DNA from: Sphaerochaeta sp.
Lineage (GTDB): Bacteria; Spirochaetota; Spirochaetia; Sphaerochaetales; Sphaerochaetaceae
NCBI GenBank assembly: GCA_003446545.1
Contig: DMAO01000329.1
Location: 1 to 6,240 of the forward strand
Reading direction: 5' to 3'
Length of the DNA stretch: 6,240 nt
Shown here: in pieces, positions 1-6,240 of the stretch
How the letters are laid out: each line of letters begins with the position of its first letter
How positions within the stretch are numbered: position 1 is the stretch's first letter
Position numbers and translations under genes: made by a program
Notes under the pieces: generated by a model
The model's database searches: none
Told to the model about the DNA's origin: nothing
The model's input: the letters and a program-made list of their open reading frames with translations, nothing else

Positions 1-40
1 GGGAAAGCAAGGTGAGATAAAGCGCCCCTTGGCTCGGAAA

Positions 41-57
41 AGGAGGCAACGCCTCCT
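41..57 (-). terminator. Short GC hairpin, possible leftward terminator
   Basis: Positions 41-47 (AGGAGGC) and 51-57 (GCCTCCT) form a perfect 7-bp stem with a 3-base loop. Read on the minus strand, the stem is followed by TTT and then CCG, a short U-tract of the kind seen after a weak intrinsic terminator. It could be a backup stop for the leftward pncB operon, whose last stop codon lies about 170 bases upstream in that direction. The U-tract is too short to be sure. Confidence 0.35.
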
Positions 58-59
58 CT

Positions 60-79
60 CTCCAGGGCTTGCCCTGGGG
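60..79. repeat. Inverted repeat with tight loop
   Basis: Positions 62-68 (CCAGGGC) and 71-77 (GCCCTGG) are exact reverse complements around two bases. In RNA this would fold as about 6 bp closed by a four-base loop, and a T-G wobble plus a C-G pair (61/78 and 60/79) can extend it outwards. No T-run follows on either strand, so it is not a clear terminator. It sits 2 bases from the preceding hairpin, which suggests a structured or repetitive intergenic element. Confidence 0.35.
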
Positions 80-104
80 TATTGATACCTTTCATTGTTC
101 GAGA

Positions 105-124
105 CCGGCCCATTCAGGGGCCGG
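105..124 (+). terminator. GC-rich hairpin, possible rightward terminator
   Basis: Positions 105-111 (CCGGCCC) pair with 118-124 (GGGCCGG) in a perfect 7-bp, all-GC stem with a 6-base loop. On the plus strand it is followed by CCTGTTTGGG, a poor U-tract. It may end transcription of a plus-strand gene lying left of the window, or act as part of a two-way stop with the hairpins on either side. The function is inferred; only the stem is seen. Confidence 0.35.
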
Positions 125-178
125 CCTGTTTGGGTCGTCGCCAACGCAGGGGTAGCTGTCTTTGGTACAGTAATTGTT

Positions 179-205
179 TCCCACAGCCATTCAATGGCTG
201 TGGGA
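179..205 (-). terminator. Long perfect hairpin after pncB, likely transcript end
   Basis: Positions 179-191 and 193-205 are perfect 13-base reverse complements around a single C. The practical fold is a stem of 10 bp or more with a small A/T-rich loop. It begins 24 bases past the pncB stop codon, where an operon terminator is expected. On the minus strand the following bases are AAACAATTAC, so the usual U-tract is missing. It may instead protect the 3' end of the mRNA, or work with another termination mechanism. Confidence 0.5.
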
Positions 206-228
206 TATACCAGAGTCATGTGGAGAAT

Positions 229-1698
229 TTAGAGCTCAGAGTCTTCTTTTGCCTTCCTTCTCTGCTCAACAAGCAGGTCCATCTTCATCTTCTTGAGCTT
301 GGAAGAGAGACTCACCTTGTAGATATGCGGATTGATCAGGCGAAGGTACGTCTTGTGGAATTCCTTGACAGTCTCCATGGAGAATCTCTGGATCTCCTGC
401 ACCTTAGGCTTTTCTCCGAGGCGCTTGCCTTTGGCCACCTTCTTGGTCAGCAGGGGAACACACGTCGCATAGCGATCGGGAAGCATCTCGAAGAAATCGA
501 CATCTGAGAAGGGATGGAAGAAGGTATAGGCCTTCCCTGAGGTGATGTGTTCTTTCTCAAGGGTTATCAGGTCAGCCAAGGCCCCGTTGTCCTTATCGTA
601 GAACCTCCAGACCTGCTTGACCCCAGGGTTGGTGGTCTTTTCATAGGTATTGGATATCTTCATAGTGGGAACCATACGCCCGTCATTGTCCTGTTTGGCT
701 ACAAGCTTGTAAACCCCATTGAGTGCTGACTGCTTGCCACCGGTAACCAGATGGGTTCCGATGCCCCAGCTGTTGATGGGCACCTCATCGTGGATGAGCG
801 TCTGCACAATCTCCTCGTTCAGGTCGCTTGAGACGGAAATGGTGGCATCAGACAGGCCCGCATCATCGAACCGCTTGCGAACCACGCGAGGCAGGTAGGA
901 GAGATCCCCACTGTCGATTCTCACTCCAATCTTCTTGCCTATTTTTTTCTGCTCCAATCCAACGACGATGGCGTTCTCTATACCTGAACCCAAGGTGTCG
1001 TAGGTGTCGATCAGCAGAGTGGGATGTTCAGGGTAATACTTGGCGAAGATCCTGAAAGCCTCCAATTCCGAAGGGAAACTCATAACCCAGGAGTGTGCCA
1101 TCGTCCCTGTGACGGGAATGCCATAGGTCTTGCCTGCAAGGGTGTTGCTGGTAAACTGGGCGCCTCCGATAAAGGCAGCCCTAGAAGCGGAGAGCGACCC
1201 ATCCTGGCCTTGGGCACGTCTGAGTCCAAACTCCATGAGCAAGCCTCTCTTTGCAGCAAGGGACATTCTGGAAGCCTTGGTGGCTATCAGACTCTGGAAG
1301 TTCAGGTTGTTGAGCAACAGGCTCTCAATGAGCTGAGCCTCGATGAGGTTGGTATGGATCCGGACCAGAGGCTCCCTAGGGAATACTACAGTCCCTTCGG
1401 TCATTGCATAGATATCCCCAGTAAAGGAGAAAGACCGTAGATACTCCAAAAAGTCAGGAGTGAAGGTATTGAGACTTGCAAGGTAGGCAATGTCCTCTTC
1501 GCTGAAGGATAGGCCCTCAAGCTTGTCGATAAAGTCATTGAGTCCTGCAAAAATCACGTACCCGCCCTCGAAGGGATTGGTACGGTAGAACATCTCAAAG
1601 ACTACCTCAGGGTTATGCTTCTCGCTGAAGTATCCCTGCATCATGGTCAGCTCATAGAAATCTGTAGTGAGTGCGCTTGTATGCATAGTGTGTTTCAT
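229..1698 (-). CDS. pncB: Nicotinate phosphoribosyltransferase
   Basis: This cytoplasmic enzyme of NAD salvage (Preiss-Handler route) joins nicotinate to PRPP to give nicotinate mononucleotide, normally coupled to ATP hydrolysis. Its 489 residues are normal for the longer bacterial form. Seen motifs: the N-terminal TDFYELTMMQGYF (12-24), EFGLRRAQG (156-164), GTMAHSWVM (198-206), LIDTYDTL (229-236), VRIDSGDL (259-266) and NSWGIGTHLVTG (309-320). By family knowledge His202 in GTMAHSWV is the phosphorylated histidine. The C-terminus (about 461-489) is Lys/Glu-rich and probably peripheral. It is the last gene of a leftward operon, 6 bp after serS. The start is uncertain: AAGGA abuts the Met1 codon directly and lies 12 bases before Met5, which is already close to the conserved domain. 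The family call is firm. Confidence 0.95.
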   Translation of the reverse strand: MKHTMHTSALTTDFYELTMMQGYFSEKHNPEVVFEMFYRTNPFEGGYVIFAGLNDFIDKLEGLSFSEEDIAYLASLNTFTPDFLEYLRSFSFTGDIYAMTEGTVVFPREPLVRIHTNLIEAQLIESLLLNNLNFQSLIATKASRMSLAAKRGLLMEFGLRRAQGQDGSLSASRAAFIGGAQFTSNTLAGKTYGIPVTGTMAHSWVMSFPSELEAFRIFAKYYPEHPTLLIDTYDTLGSGIENAIVVGLEQKKIGKKIGVRIDSGDLSYLPRVVRKRFDDAGLSDATISVSSDLNEEIVQTLIHDEVPINSWGIGTHLVTGGKQSALNGVYKLVAKQDNDGRMVPTMKISNTYEKTTNPGVKQVWRFYDKDNGALADLITLEKEHITSGKAYTFFHPFSDVDFFEMLPDRYATCVPLLTKKVAKGKRLGEKPKVQEIQRFSMETVKEFHKTYLRLINPHIYKVSLSSKLKKMKMDLLVEQRRKAKEDSEL

Positions 1699-1705
1699 TC
1701 CTTCT
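1684..1705 (-). promoter_or_regulatory. pncB ribosome binding site with two candidate starts
   Basis: Read on the minus strand, AGAAGGA (1705-1699) overlaps the last base of the serS stop codon and touches the first ATG of pncB (1698-1696). A second in-frame ATG (Met5) lies at 1686-1684. Spacing to the first ATG is shorter than usual and to the second longer than usual, so the start cannot be settled from spacing. Translational coupling to serS is likely at this distance. Confidence 0.45.
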
Positions 1706-2982
1706 TATAGAGCCTGAATGGTTTCAAATCCTGTGTAGGGGACCAATGAGGAGGGGATTGATACAGATCCATCTTCATTCTGGAAGTTCTCCAACACAGC
1801 TACCATAGCCCGGCTGAGGGCTATGGCAGTCCCGTTGAGCATGTGGACAAACTGGATTGAGCCTTCATCATCACGGTAGCGGACACCCAGTGCACGGGCT
1901 TGGTAATCGGTACAGTTGCTCGTTGAGGTGACTTCCCCATACTCTCCTGCTTCGCCACGGCCTGGCATCCATGCCTCAAGGTCGAACTTACGGTATGCAG
2001 GGGCGCCCAAATCACCGGTGGCGGTATCGACCACACGGTAGGAGAGGCCCAGACCACTGAAGATTTCCTCCTCTATTTCCAGGAGGACGTTGTGGTAGTG
2101 TTCGCTCTGTTCAGGAAGGCAGTAGATGAACATCTCCAGCTTGGAGAACTGGTGTACGCGGTACAGGCCTTTGGAGTACTGACCGGCGCCTCCTGCTTCA
2201 CGACGGAAGCAGTGGGAAAGGCCACTCATCTTGATGGGCAGCTTCTTCTTGTCGAGAATCTGGTTTGCATAGTAGCCACCAAGGGTAATCTCAGCGGTTC
2301 CGACCAAGCAGGTATCTGTCCCTTCAAGGGTATAGATGTTGCTCTCCTCCCCACGGGGATTGAAACCAATCCCTGCAAGGATCTCTTCCTTGGCGATGTC
2401 CGGGGTGATGAAGGGAGTGAAGCCATGCTTCATCACAATATCAAGGGCGTAGCGTTCCATGGCCATCTGTAGGATTACAGCCTGGTTTTTCAGGTAGTAG
2501 AACTTGGGCCCTGATACCCTTGTGGCGGTATCGAAGTCAATGAGGTCCAGACTTTCACCGAGCTGGACATGGTCCTTGGGTCTGAAGGAGAAGGAAGGGG
2601 ACTTTCCCACCACCCTGATGGTAGTGCTGTCCTTGTCCTCCTTGCCGATCGGTGCTTCTTTGTGGGCATAGTTGGGAATGGTCCTTGCCTTTGCCTGGAA
2701 GGCAGATTCGACCACTTCGAGTTCTGCTTCCAGCCTGGCGATGGTCTCCTTGATCTCCTTGCCCTCGGCAATATAGATGTCGCGTGTCTCCTTATCGAGC
2801 TTCGCCTTCATCTTCTGGGCATTCTCATTACGTTTTGCCCGGTAGGCTTCGCTCTCCTGCAACATTGCTGAGCGCCTTTCCTGCAATGCGATGATCTCAT
2901 CGATATCGACACTCATGAAACGGTTGCTGATATTCTGAGCAATTTCGTCACGTCTCTCTTTCAGTTCTTTTAAGTCAATCAT
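1705..2982 (-). CDS. serS: Seryl-tRNA synthetase
   Basis: This class II aminoacyl-tRNA synthetase activates serine with ATP and loads it onto tRNA-Ser (and tRNA-Sec where present) in the cytoplasm. Its 425 residues match the usual bacterial length. The first ~100 residues are highly charged and helical, as expected for the antiparallel coiled-coil arm that grips the long variable arm of tRNA-Ser. The catalytic domain shows motif 1 near 185-195, the TAE serine-binding segment (229-231), motif 2 as FRREAGGAGQYSKGLYRVHQF (259-279, with Arg260 and the closing GLYRVHQF) and motif 3 as NGTAIALSRAMVAVLEN (383-399, with Arg391). The start is supported by GAGGAAG at 2993-2987, four bases upstream. It lies between proC (33 bp away) and pncB (6 bp away), both on the same strand. 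Confidence 0.97.
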   Translation of the reverse strand: MIDLKELKERRDEIAQNISNRFMSVDIDEIIALQERRSAMLQESEAYRAKRNENAQKMKAKLDKETRDIYIAEGKEIKETIARLEAELEVVESAFQAKARTIPNYAHKEAPIGKEDKDSTTIRVVGKSPSFSFRPKDHVQLGESLDLIDFDTATRVSGPKFYYLKNQAVILQMAMERYALDIVMKHGFTPFITPDIAKEEILAGIGFNPRGEESNIYTLEGTDTCLVGTAEITLGGYYANQILDKKKLPIKMSGLSHCFRREAGGAGQYSKGLYRVHQFSKLEMFIYCLPEQSEHYHNVLLEIEEEIFSGLGLSYRVVDTATGDLGAPAYRKFDLEAWMPGRGEAGEYGEVTSTSNCTDYQARALGVRYRDDEGSIQFVHMLNGTAIALSRAMVAVLENFQNEDGSVSIPSSLVPYTGFETIQAL

Positions 2983-3015
2983 GATACTTCCTCATTAGGT
3001 ATGGTAGTACAAAAT

Positions 3016-3825
3016 TCAAAGTTGCTTACCGCTCTGTTTTGCCTTCTCCTCAAGGAGGCGGAACTTGGCGCTCGAAGCCGTTACTGCCGCCATTACGGTG
3101 GCATCGAAGTTCCCGTTGGCCAGGGCTTTCATCCCTTCGATGGTTGTTCCCCCTGCTGAGCAGACCATGGTGGCAAGGGCCACTGGGTTCGCACTATCCC
3201 TTTTCTGCAGGGCGGCTGCACTGAGGCAGGTATCTCGTGCAATGGCAAGGGCTTGGGGGTAGGGAAGGCCTTCGGCGACCCCTCCCATGGCAAGGGCGTG
3301 GAAAAACTGGAACACATAGGCTATGGCCGATCCGCTGATACCGGTGAAGGCGGCTATCTGGTCCTCTGGAAGGGTAAAGGCTGAGCCGAAAAGCTCTGCT
3401 ACCAGAAGGGCTGTCTCTTTCAATGATGCTGAAGCCTTGAGGCTGGGTGTCACAGCGGTGACCGACTGGCGCACTTGGGCTGCCAGGTTGGGCATGAATC
3501 GTACAACCTCCTCAGTCCCTAGGTTTTCTATCAGTGTTTCCAGGCTTACCCCTGCCGCTATGCTTATCCATCTTTTCTTTTCCGACCCTGCTTTACGCAA
3601 GATAGGGTAAAGAGATGGAAGCACTTGGGGCTTGACAGCAAGCAACAACAGGTCTTCACTTTGTACGAGCTCTTCCATTGATGAGGCCAGTCTACAGCCA
3701 TGTAGGCTCTCTGTCTTGGCACTATCAGGGTCAAATATGCTTACCTGCCAATCGTTCTCCGAGCTGAGGGCCTGGGCAATTGCGCCCCCCATGTTTCCCG
3801 CTCCGATGATCCCTATCTTTTTCAT
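3016..3825 (-). CDS. proC: Pyrroline-5-carboxylate reductase
   Basis: This enzyme carries out the last step of proline synthesis: NAD(P)H-dependent reduction of 1-pyrroline-5-carboxylate to L-proline in the cytoplasm. Its 269 residues match the family. The N-terminal Rossmann fold begins with GIIGAGNMGGAI (5-16). VKPQ (64-67) and RFMPNLAA (109-116) follow. The C-terminal dimerisation and substrate domain carries TGISGSAIAYVF (161-172) and CSAGGTTIEGMKAL (222-235). The last motif is usually SPGGTT, so Ala224 replaces the common proline; this looks like a family variant rather than a defect. The start codon overlaps the trmL stop in ATGA, and GGGGAGAA (3838-3831) inside trmL gives a well-spaced ribosome binding site. 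No glutamate kinase or glutamyl-phosphate reductase gene is adjacent, so the earlier proline steps must be encoded elsewhere. Confidence 0.96.
   Translation of the reverse strand: MKKIGIIGAGNMGGAIAQALSSENDWQVSIFDPDSAKTESLHGCRLASSMEELVQSEDLLLLAVKPQVLPSLYPILRKAGSEKKRWISIAAGVSLETLIENLGTEEVVRFMPNLAAQVRQSVTAVTPSLKASASLKETALLVAELFGSAFTLPEDQIAAFTGISGSAIAYVFQFFHALAMGGVAEGLPYPQALAIARDTCLSAAALQKRDSANPVALATMVCSAGGTTIEGMKALANGNFDATVMAAVTASSAKFRLLEEKAKQSGKQL
3822..3825 (-). other. ATGA stop/start overlap of trmL and proC
   Basis: On the minus strand the four bases read ATGA. The ATG starts proC and the TGA stops trmL. This arrangement usually means translational coupling of the two genes from one mRNA. 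Confidence 0.9.
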
Positions 3826-4331
3826 GTTGCTTCTCCCCAGGTTAGTCTGTGTAAGGTCCCACTCTGTAAGAGGGACGGAAAGTTCTGCTGTCTCATATAT
3901 TCGTATGCTGCAATGGCTACCGTATTGGAGAGGTTGAGGCTTCTTGCCTCCTCAAGCATGGGTATGCGTACACACCCATTTTCGTGACCGACGAGGATAT
4001 GCTCGCTGATACCACGGCTCTCCTTGCCGAAGATCAGATAGCAGTCTCCACAGGGATACTCAAAATCACTATAGAGCTGGTGTGCCTTGGTGGTAAAGAA
4101 AACCAGCTGATCATTGGCATGCTTTTGCATGAAGGCCTCGATGCTCTCATGCTCAACTAAGGTGAGCAGGTGCCAGTAGTCCAGCCCTGCGCGCTTGAGG
4201 TGCTTCTCTTCCAAGGAGAATCCCAGAGGGTGTACAAGATGAAGAGTCGCACCTACAGCTGCACAGGTACGGGCTATATTGCCGGTGTTTTGTGGTATTT
4301 CAGGTTCAAACAATACAATATGTAGGGCCAT
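3822..4331 (-). CDS. trmL: tRNA (cytidine/uridine-34 2'-O)-methyltransferase
   Basis: This SPOUT-class methyltransferase uses S-adenosylmethionine to methylate the ribose of the wobble base, in the best-studied family member on tRNA-Leu isoacceptors. Its 169 residues fit a single SPOUT domain without an extra RNA-binding domain. Motifs: EPEIPQNTGNIARTC (9-23), HLVHPLGF (31-38), KRAGLDYW (46-53), LIFGKESRGI (99-108), RIPM (122-125) and SLNLSNTVAIAAYE (131-144). The last three form the trefoil knot that binds S-adenosylmethionine. About 20 C-terminal residues (150-169) extend past the core and end in the overlap with proC. It is the first gene of the leftward operon; AGGAAGAG lies four bases before the ATG. 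The family is certain; the exact tRNA target is inferred from relatives. Confidence 0.93.
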   Translation of the reverse strand: MALHIVLFEPEIPQNTGNIARTCAAVGATLHLVHPLGFSLEEKHLKRAGLDYWHLLTLVEHESIEAFMQKHANDQLVFFTTKAHQLYSDFEYPCGDCYLIFGKESRGISEHILVGHENGCVRIPMLEEARSLNLSNTVAIAAYEYMRQQNFPSLLQSGTLHRLTWGEAT

Positions 4332-4352
4332 ACACTCTTCCTTATTGTTGCA

Positions 4353-4381
4353 AATCTACCACTTAAGACAAATCCGTACAA
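4353..4381 (-). promoter_or_regulatory. Candidate sigma-70-type promoter for the trmL operon
   Basis: On the minus strand TTGTAC (4381-4376) and TAGATT (4358-4353) are separated by 17 bases. They match the -35 and -10 consensus at 3 and 4 of 6 positions. The implied transcript start is near 4346, giving a leader of about 15 bases that contains the AGGAAGAG ribosome binding site. This is a by-eye match, but it is well placed for a four-gene operon. Confidence 0.35.
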
Positions 4382-4408
4382 GGTGTCGCAACCTATGCCG
4401 AACTTGAT

Positions 4409-4436
4409 TGGACAAGCTTGAACTGGGACTGATTAT
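4409..4436 (+). promoter_or_regulatory. Candidate sigma-70-type promoter for uppP
   Basis: TGGACA (4409-4414) and GATTAT (4431-4436) are 16 bases apart and match the -35 and -10 consensus at 5 and 4 of 6 positions. The transcript would start near 4443, about 28 bases before the uppP ATG. The palindrome CAAGCTTG (4413-4420) overlaps the end of the -35 box and could be an operator or chance. Confidence 0.35.
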
Positions 4437-4458
4437 GTTCTAGACTGGCGAACGTGTT

Positions 4459-4467
4459 GAGGAGGAG
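4459..4467 (+). promoter_or_regulatory. Strong ribosome binding site of uppP
   Basis: GAGGAGGAG contains a perfect AGGAGG five bases before the ATG at 4471. It fixes the start codon of uppP and is the strongest such site in the window. Confidence 0.85.
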
Positions 4468-4470
4468 TCC

Positions 4471-5295
4471 ATGCTAGAGGTCCTGAAGGCGTTGTTGTTA
4501 GGCATAGTGCAAGGAATTACAGAGTGGCTACCCATAAGCTCGACGGGACACCTTCTCCTGCTTGATGAGTTGCTATCGCTATCGTTGGGCCCGAAAGCCA
4601 AAGAGCTGTTCATGGTAATCATACAACTCGCCTCCATCCTGGCAGTCATCATACTCTATTTCTCCCTACTCAACCCCTTCTCCCCGAAGAAGGACAAAGC
4701 TGAAAAGTCCAATACCTGGACCCTCTGGGCCAAGGTGTTGGTAGCTACCCTCCCTGCAGGGGTTGGGGGCATCCTCCTCAATGACCTGATGGATACCTAC
4801 CTCTATAGGTGGCAGGTAATTGTCGTGGCCCTTGCTCTGTATGGGGCAATCTATGTAGTGTTGGAGAAGAAGGGAAGGGGAACAAGGGCACCTAGGGTAA
4901 CAAGTCTAGAGGCCATCTCTTTCAAGGATGCAGTGGCAATAGGATCTTTTCAGATGCTTGCCCTGGTACCTGGGACCAGCCGATCCGGTTCAACCATCCT
5001 GGGGGGAATCATCCTGGGCATCGACAGGAGCATAGCCGCACAGTTCTCCTTTTTCATGGCTATCCCTGTCATGGCAGGGGCCTCGCTGTTGAAACTGCTG
5101 AAGCTGGGCTTCTCCTATACGAAGGATGAGTATCTGCTCATTGCTGTTGCCTTCGTCGCTTCCTTTGTTGTTTCGTTGGTCTGTATTAAGGGCTTGGTTG
5201 CCTATGTGCGCAAGCATGACTTTTCCATTTTTGGGGTCTACAGGATAGCACTCTCTGTGGTAGTCACCCTCTATTTCCTCTCAACCGGACGGTAG
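4471..5295 (+). CDS. uppP: Undecaprenyl-diphosphatase (BacA/UppP family)
   Basis: This integral inner-membrane phosphatase removes one phosphate from undecaprenyl diphosphate to regenerate the lipid carrier for peptidoglycan and other surface polymers. Raised dosage of the family is known to give bacitracin resistance. The 274 residues match the usual length, with several hydrophobic helices throughout. Signature 1 is QGITEWLPISSTGH (14-27). Gln14 and Glu18 form the (E/Q)xxxE motif, and His27 is the conserved histidine. Signature 2 is LVPGTSRSGSTILGG (165-179), with Arg171 as the catalytic arginine. A charged loop at about 70-83 and another at 132-143 are likely extramembrane. It is the first gene of a rightward unit, diverging from trmL, with a transporter gene one base downstream. 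Confidence 0.96.
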   Translation: MLEVLKALLLGIVQGITEWLPISSTGHLLLLDELLSLSLGPKAKELFMVIIQLASILAVIILYFSLLNPFSPKKDKAEKSNTWTLWAKVLVATLPAGVGGILLNDLMDTYLYRWQVIVVALALYGAIYVVLEKKGRGTRAPRVTSLEAISFKDAVAIGSFQMLALVPGTSRSGSTILGGIILGIDRSIAAQFSFFMAIPVMAGASLLKLLKLGFSYTKDEYLLIAVAFVASFVVSLVCIKGLVAYVRKHDFSIFGVYRIALSVVVTLYFLSTGR

Positions 5296-5296
5296 T

Positions 5297-6240
5297 ATGG
5301 CACTTCTGATTCTTATTTATGTCTCGTTTATCAGTTTGGGTCTCCCTGATGCAGTGCTTGGCAGTGCATGGCCGGTCATGCACACCGAACTTGGGCTCCC
5401 CCTTTGGAGTGCCGGACTCATCGCGGCAACGACCAGCATGGGAACTGTAATATCAGCACTGAACAGTACCAAGGTCATCGAAAGATTTGGGACAGGCAAG
5501 GTGACCCTTCTCAGTGTCCTGATGACGGCTCTCGCCCTTTTGGGCTTCTCTGTATCACATCATATTGCCCTGTTGCTCATCTTTGCACTTCCTTTGGGTC
5601 TCGGAGCAGGCTCTGTCGATACCGCACTGAACAACTATGTGGCCTTGCACTATAAGGCGAGGCATATGAGTTGGCTGCATAGCTTCTGGGGAGTGGGTGC
5701 AAGCCTGGGGCCTGCCATCGTTGCACTCGCTCTTACCATGGGCTTCAGCTATAGGGAAGGCTACCGGTCTATCGGGGCCTTGCAGGTTCTCCTTGTCCTT
5801 GTCCTGGCCTTCTCTGTGCACCTGTGGAAGGATAAGAAGGTAACGCAAGTCGGTGAGGCAGCACAGGGCAATAGGGAGGCTTTGAGGATCAAGGGGGTTC
5901 CCTTCGCCCTGCTGACGTTCTTTCTCTACTGCTCTCTTGAAATAGCGACAGGACTCTGGGCACCTACCTATCTGGTGCAGGTAAAGGGCCTGGACCCTAC
6001 GAAAGCCGCCCTATGGGGAGGCCTGTACTACATAGGTATCACTGTTGGAAGAGTCCTCAGTGGTTTTATCACCTTCAGGGTCTCCAACAACCAGATGACC
6101 CTTGGAGGCCTCATCCTCTGCTTGGCAAGTCTCTCTCTGTTCCTCTTTCCCCATCCCAATGTGGCGGGCTTCGCCCTGGTACTCTTAGGCCTGGGAAGTG
6201 CACCCATCTTCCCCAGTATGATTCACGAGACTCCCAGGCG
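5297..6240 (+). CDS. MFS transporter, 3' end cut by window edge
   Basis: The frame stays open from the ATG at 5297 to the window end, giving 314 codons plus two bases. It is a polytopic inner-membrane permease of the major facilitator superfamily. About ten hydrophobic segments are visible (near 1-24, 36-56, 69-86, 89-112, 128-148, 157-176, 200-225, 238-258, 268-286, 289-310). A hydrophilic loop (177-199) separates the two halves. About two more helices should lie beyond the edge. Notable segments are GLPDAVLGSAWP (15-26), GLGAGSVDTALNNYVA (101-116), MSWLHSFWGVGASLGP (124-139) and GLGSAPIFPSM (298-308). These resemble the fucose-permease-like sugar branch, so a sugar or other small-solute proton symporter is likely, but the substrate is unknown. 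The start follows the uppP stop by one base; upstream GGACGG is a weak ribosome binding site, so coupling to uppP is likely. Confidence 0.85.
   Translation, partial: MALLILIYVSFISLGLPDAVLGSAWPVMHTELGLPLWSAGLIAATTSMGTVISALNSTKVIERFGTGKVTLLSVLMTALALLGFSVSHHIALLLIFALPLGLGAGSVDTALNNYVALHYKARHMSWLHSFWGVGASLGPAIVALALTMGFSYREGYRSIGALQVLLVLVLAFSVHLWKDKKVTQVGEAAQGNREALRIKGVPFALLTFFLYCSLEIATGLWAPTYLVQVKGLDPTKAALWGGLYYIGITVGRVLSGFITFRVSNNQMTLGGLILCLASLSLFLFPHPNVAGFALVLLGLGSAPIFPSMIHETPR

Noticed and set aside
14..27. Gln14 in UppP at the place of the first glutamate of E. coli UppP (these are protein residue numbers)
   Set aside because: The family motif is (E/Q)xxxE, so glutamine is an accepted variant and not a sign of lost activity.
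1..85. Possible 3' end of a plus-strand gene entering from the left
   Set aside because: Frames end at 15, 20 and 85. None has enough codons in the window to show coding character, so no partial gene can be called.
97..126. tRNA-like T-arm (GTTCGAGACC)
   Set aside because: The flanking bases do not pair as a T-stem, and there is no acceptor stem, anticodon arm or CCA end. The GC stem here pairs differently.
82..507. 141-codon plus-strand open frame over the 3' end of pncB
   Set aside because: It lies mostly antisense to a well-supported gene, shows no recognisable domain, has a biased Leu/Arg/His composition, and has no convincing ribosome binding site.
1024..1440. 138-codon plus-strand open frame inside pncB
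   Set aside because: It is antisense to conserved catalytic-domain coding sequence, and the protein shows no motif or domain.
2092..2472. 126-codon plus-strand open frame inside serS
   Set aside because: It is the complement of the conserved SerRS catalytic core. The length is explained by the codon bias of the real gene.
5555..5848. 97-codon minus-strand open frame opposite the transporter
   Set aside because: It is the shadow of the MFS reading frame, with a low-complexity polar translation and no ribosome binding site.

Overview
The window looks like an ordinary chromosomal housekeeping segment from a bacterium of moderate GC content (about half G+C by eye). Gene content and protein style suggest a spirochaete, possibly Sphaerochaeta-like. 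That placement is an impression from the protein sequences, not a proven assignment. There is no phage gene, transposase, integrase, CRISPR array, rRNA or tRNA that I can support.

Layout: positions 1-228 are non-coding as far as I can see and hold four compact inverted repeats. Four genes follow on the minus strand and are transcribed right to left: trmL (tRNA wobble 2'-O-methyltransferase), proC (pyrroline-5-carboxylate reductase), serS (seryl-tRNA synthetase) and pncB (nicotinate phosphoribosyltransferase). trmL and proC overlap in an ATGA. proC and serS are 33 bp apart, and serS and pncB 6 bp apart, so the four probably form one operon. Its transcription should end in the hairpin-rich region at 1-228. 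A 139-bp divergent intergenic region (4332-4470) holds plausible promoters in both directions. To its right, uppP (undecaprenyl-diphosphatase) and a major facilitator superfamily transporter run on the plus strand with one base between them. The transporter is cut by the window edge.

The leftward operon joins translation (serine charging of tRNA, wobble methylation), proline synthesis and NAD salvage, all core metabolism. The rightward unit pairs recycling of the cell-wall lipid carrier with a permease of unknown substrate. All six proteins carry their family motifs, and the five complete genes have normal lengths with no frameshift. I found no convincing undescribed system. The least explained part is the inverted-repeat cluster at the left end.
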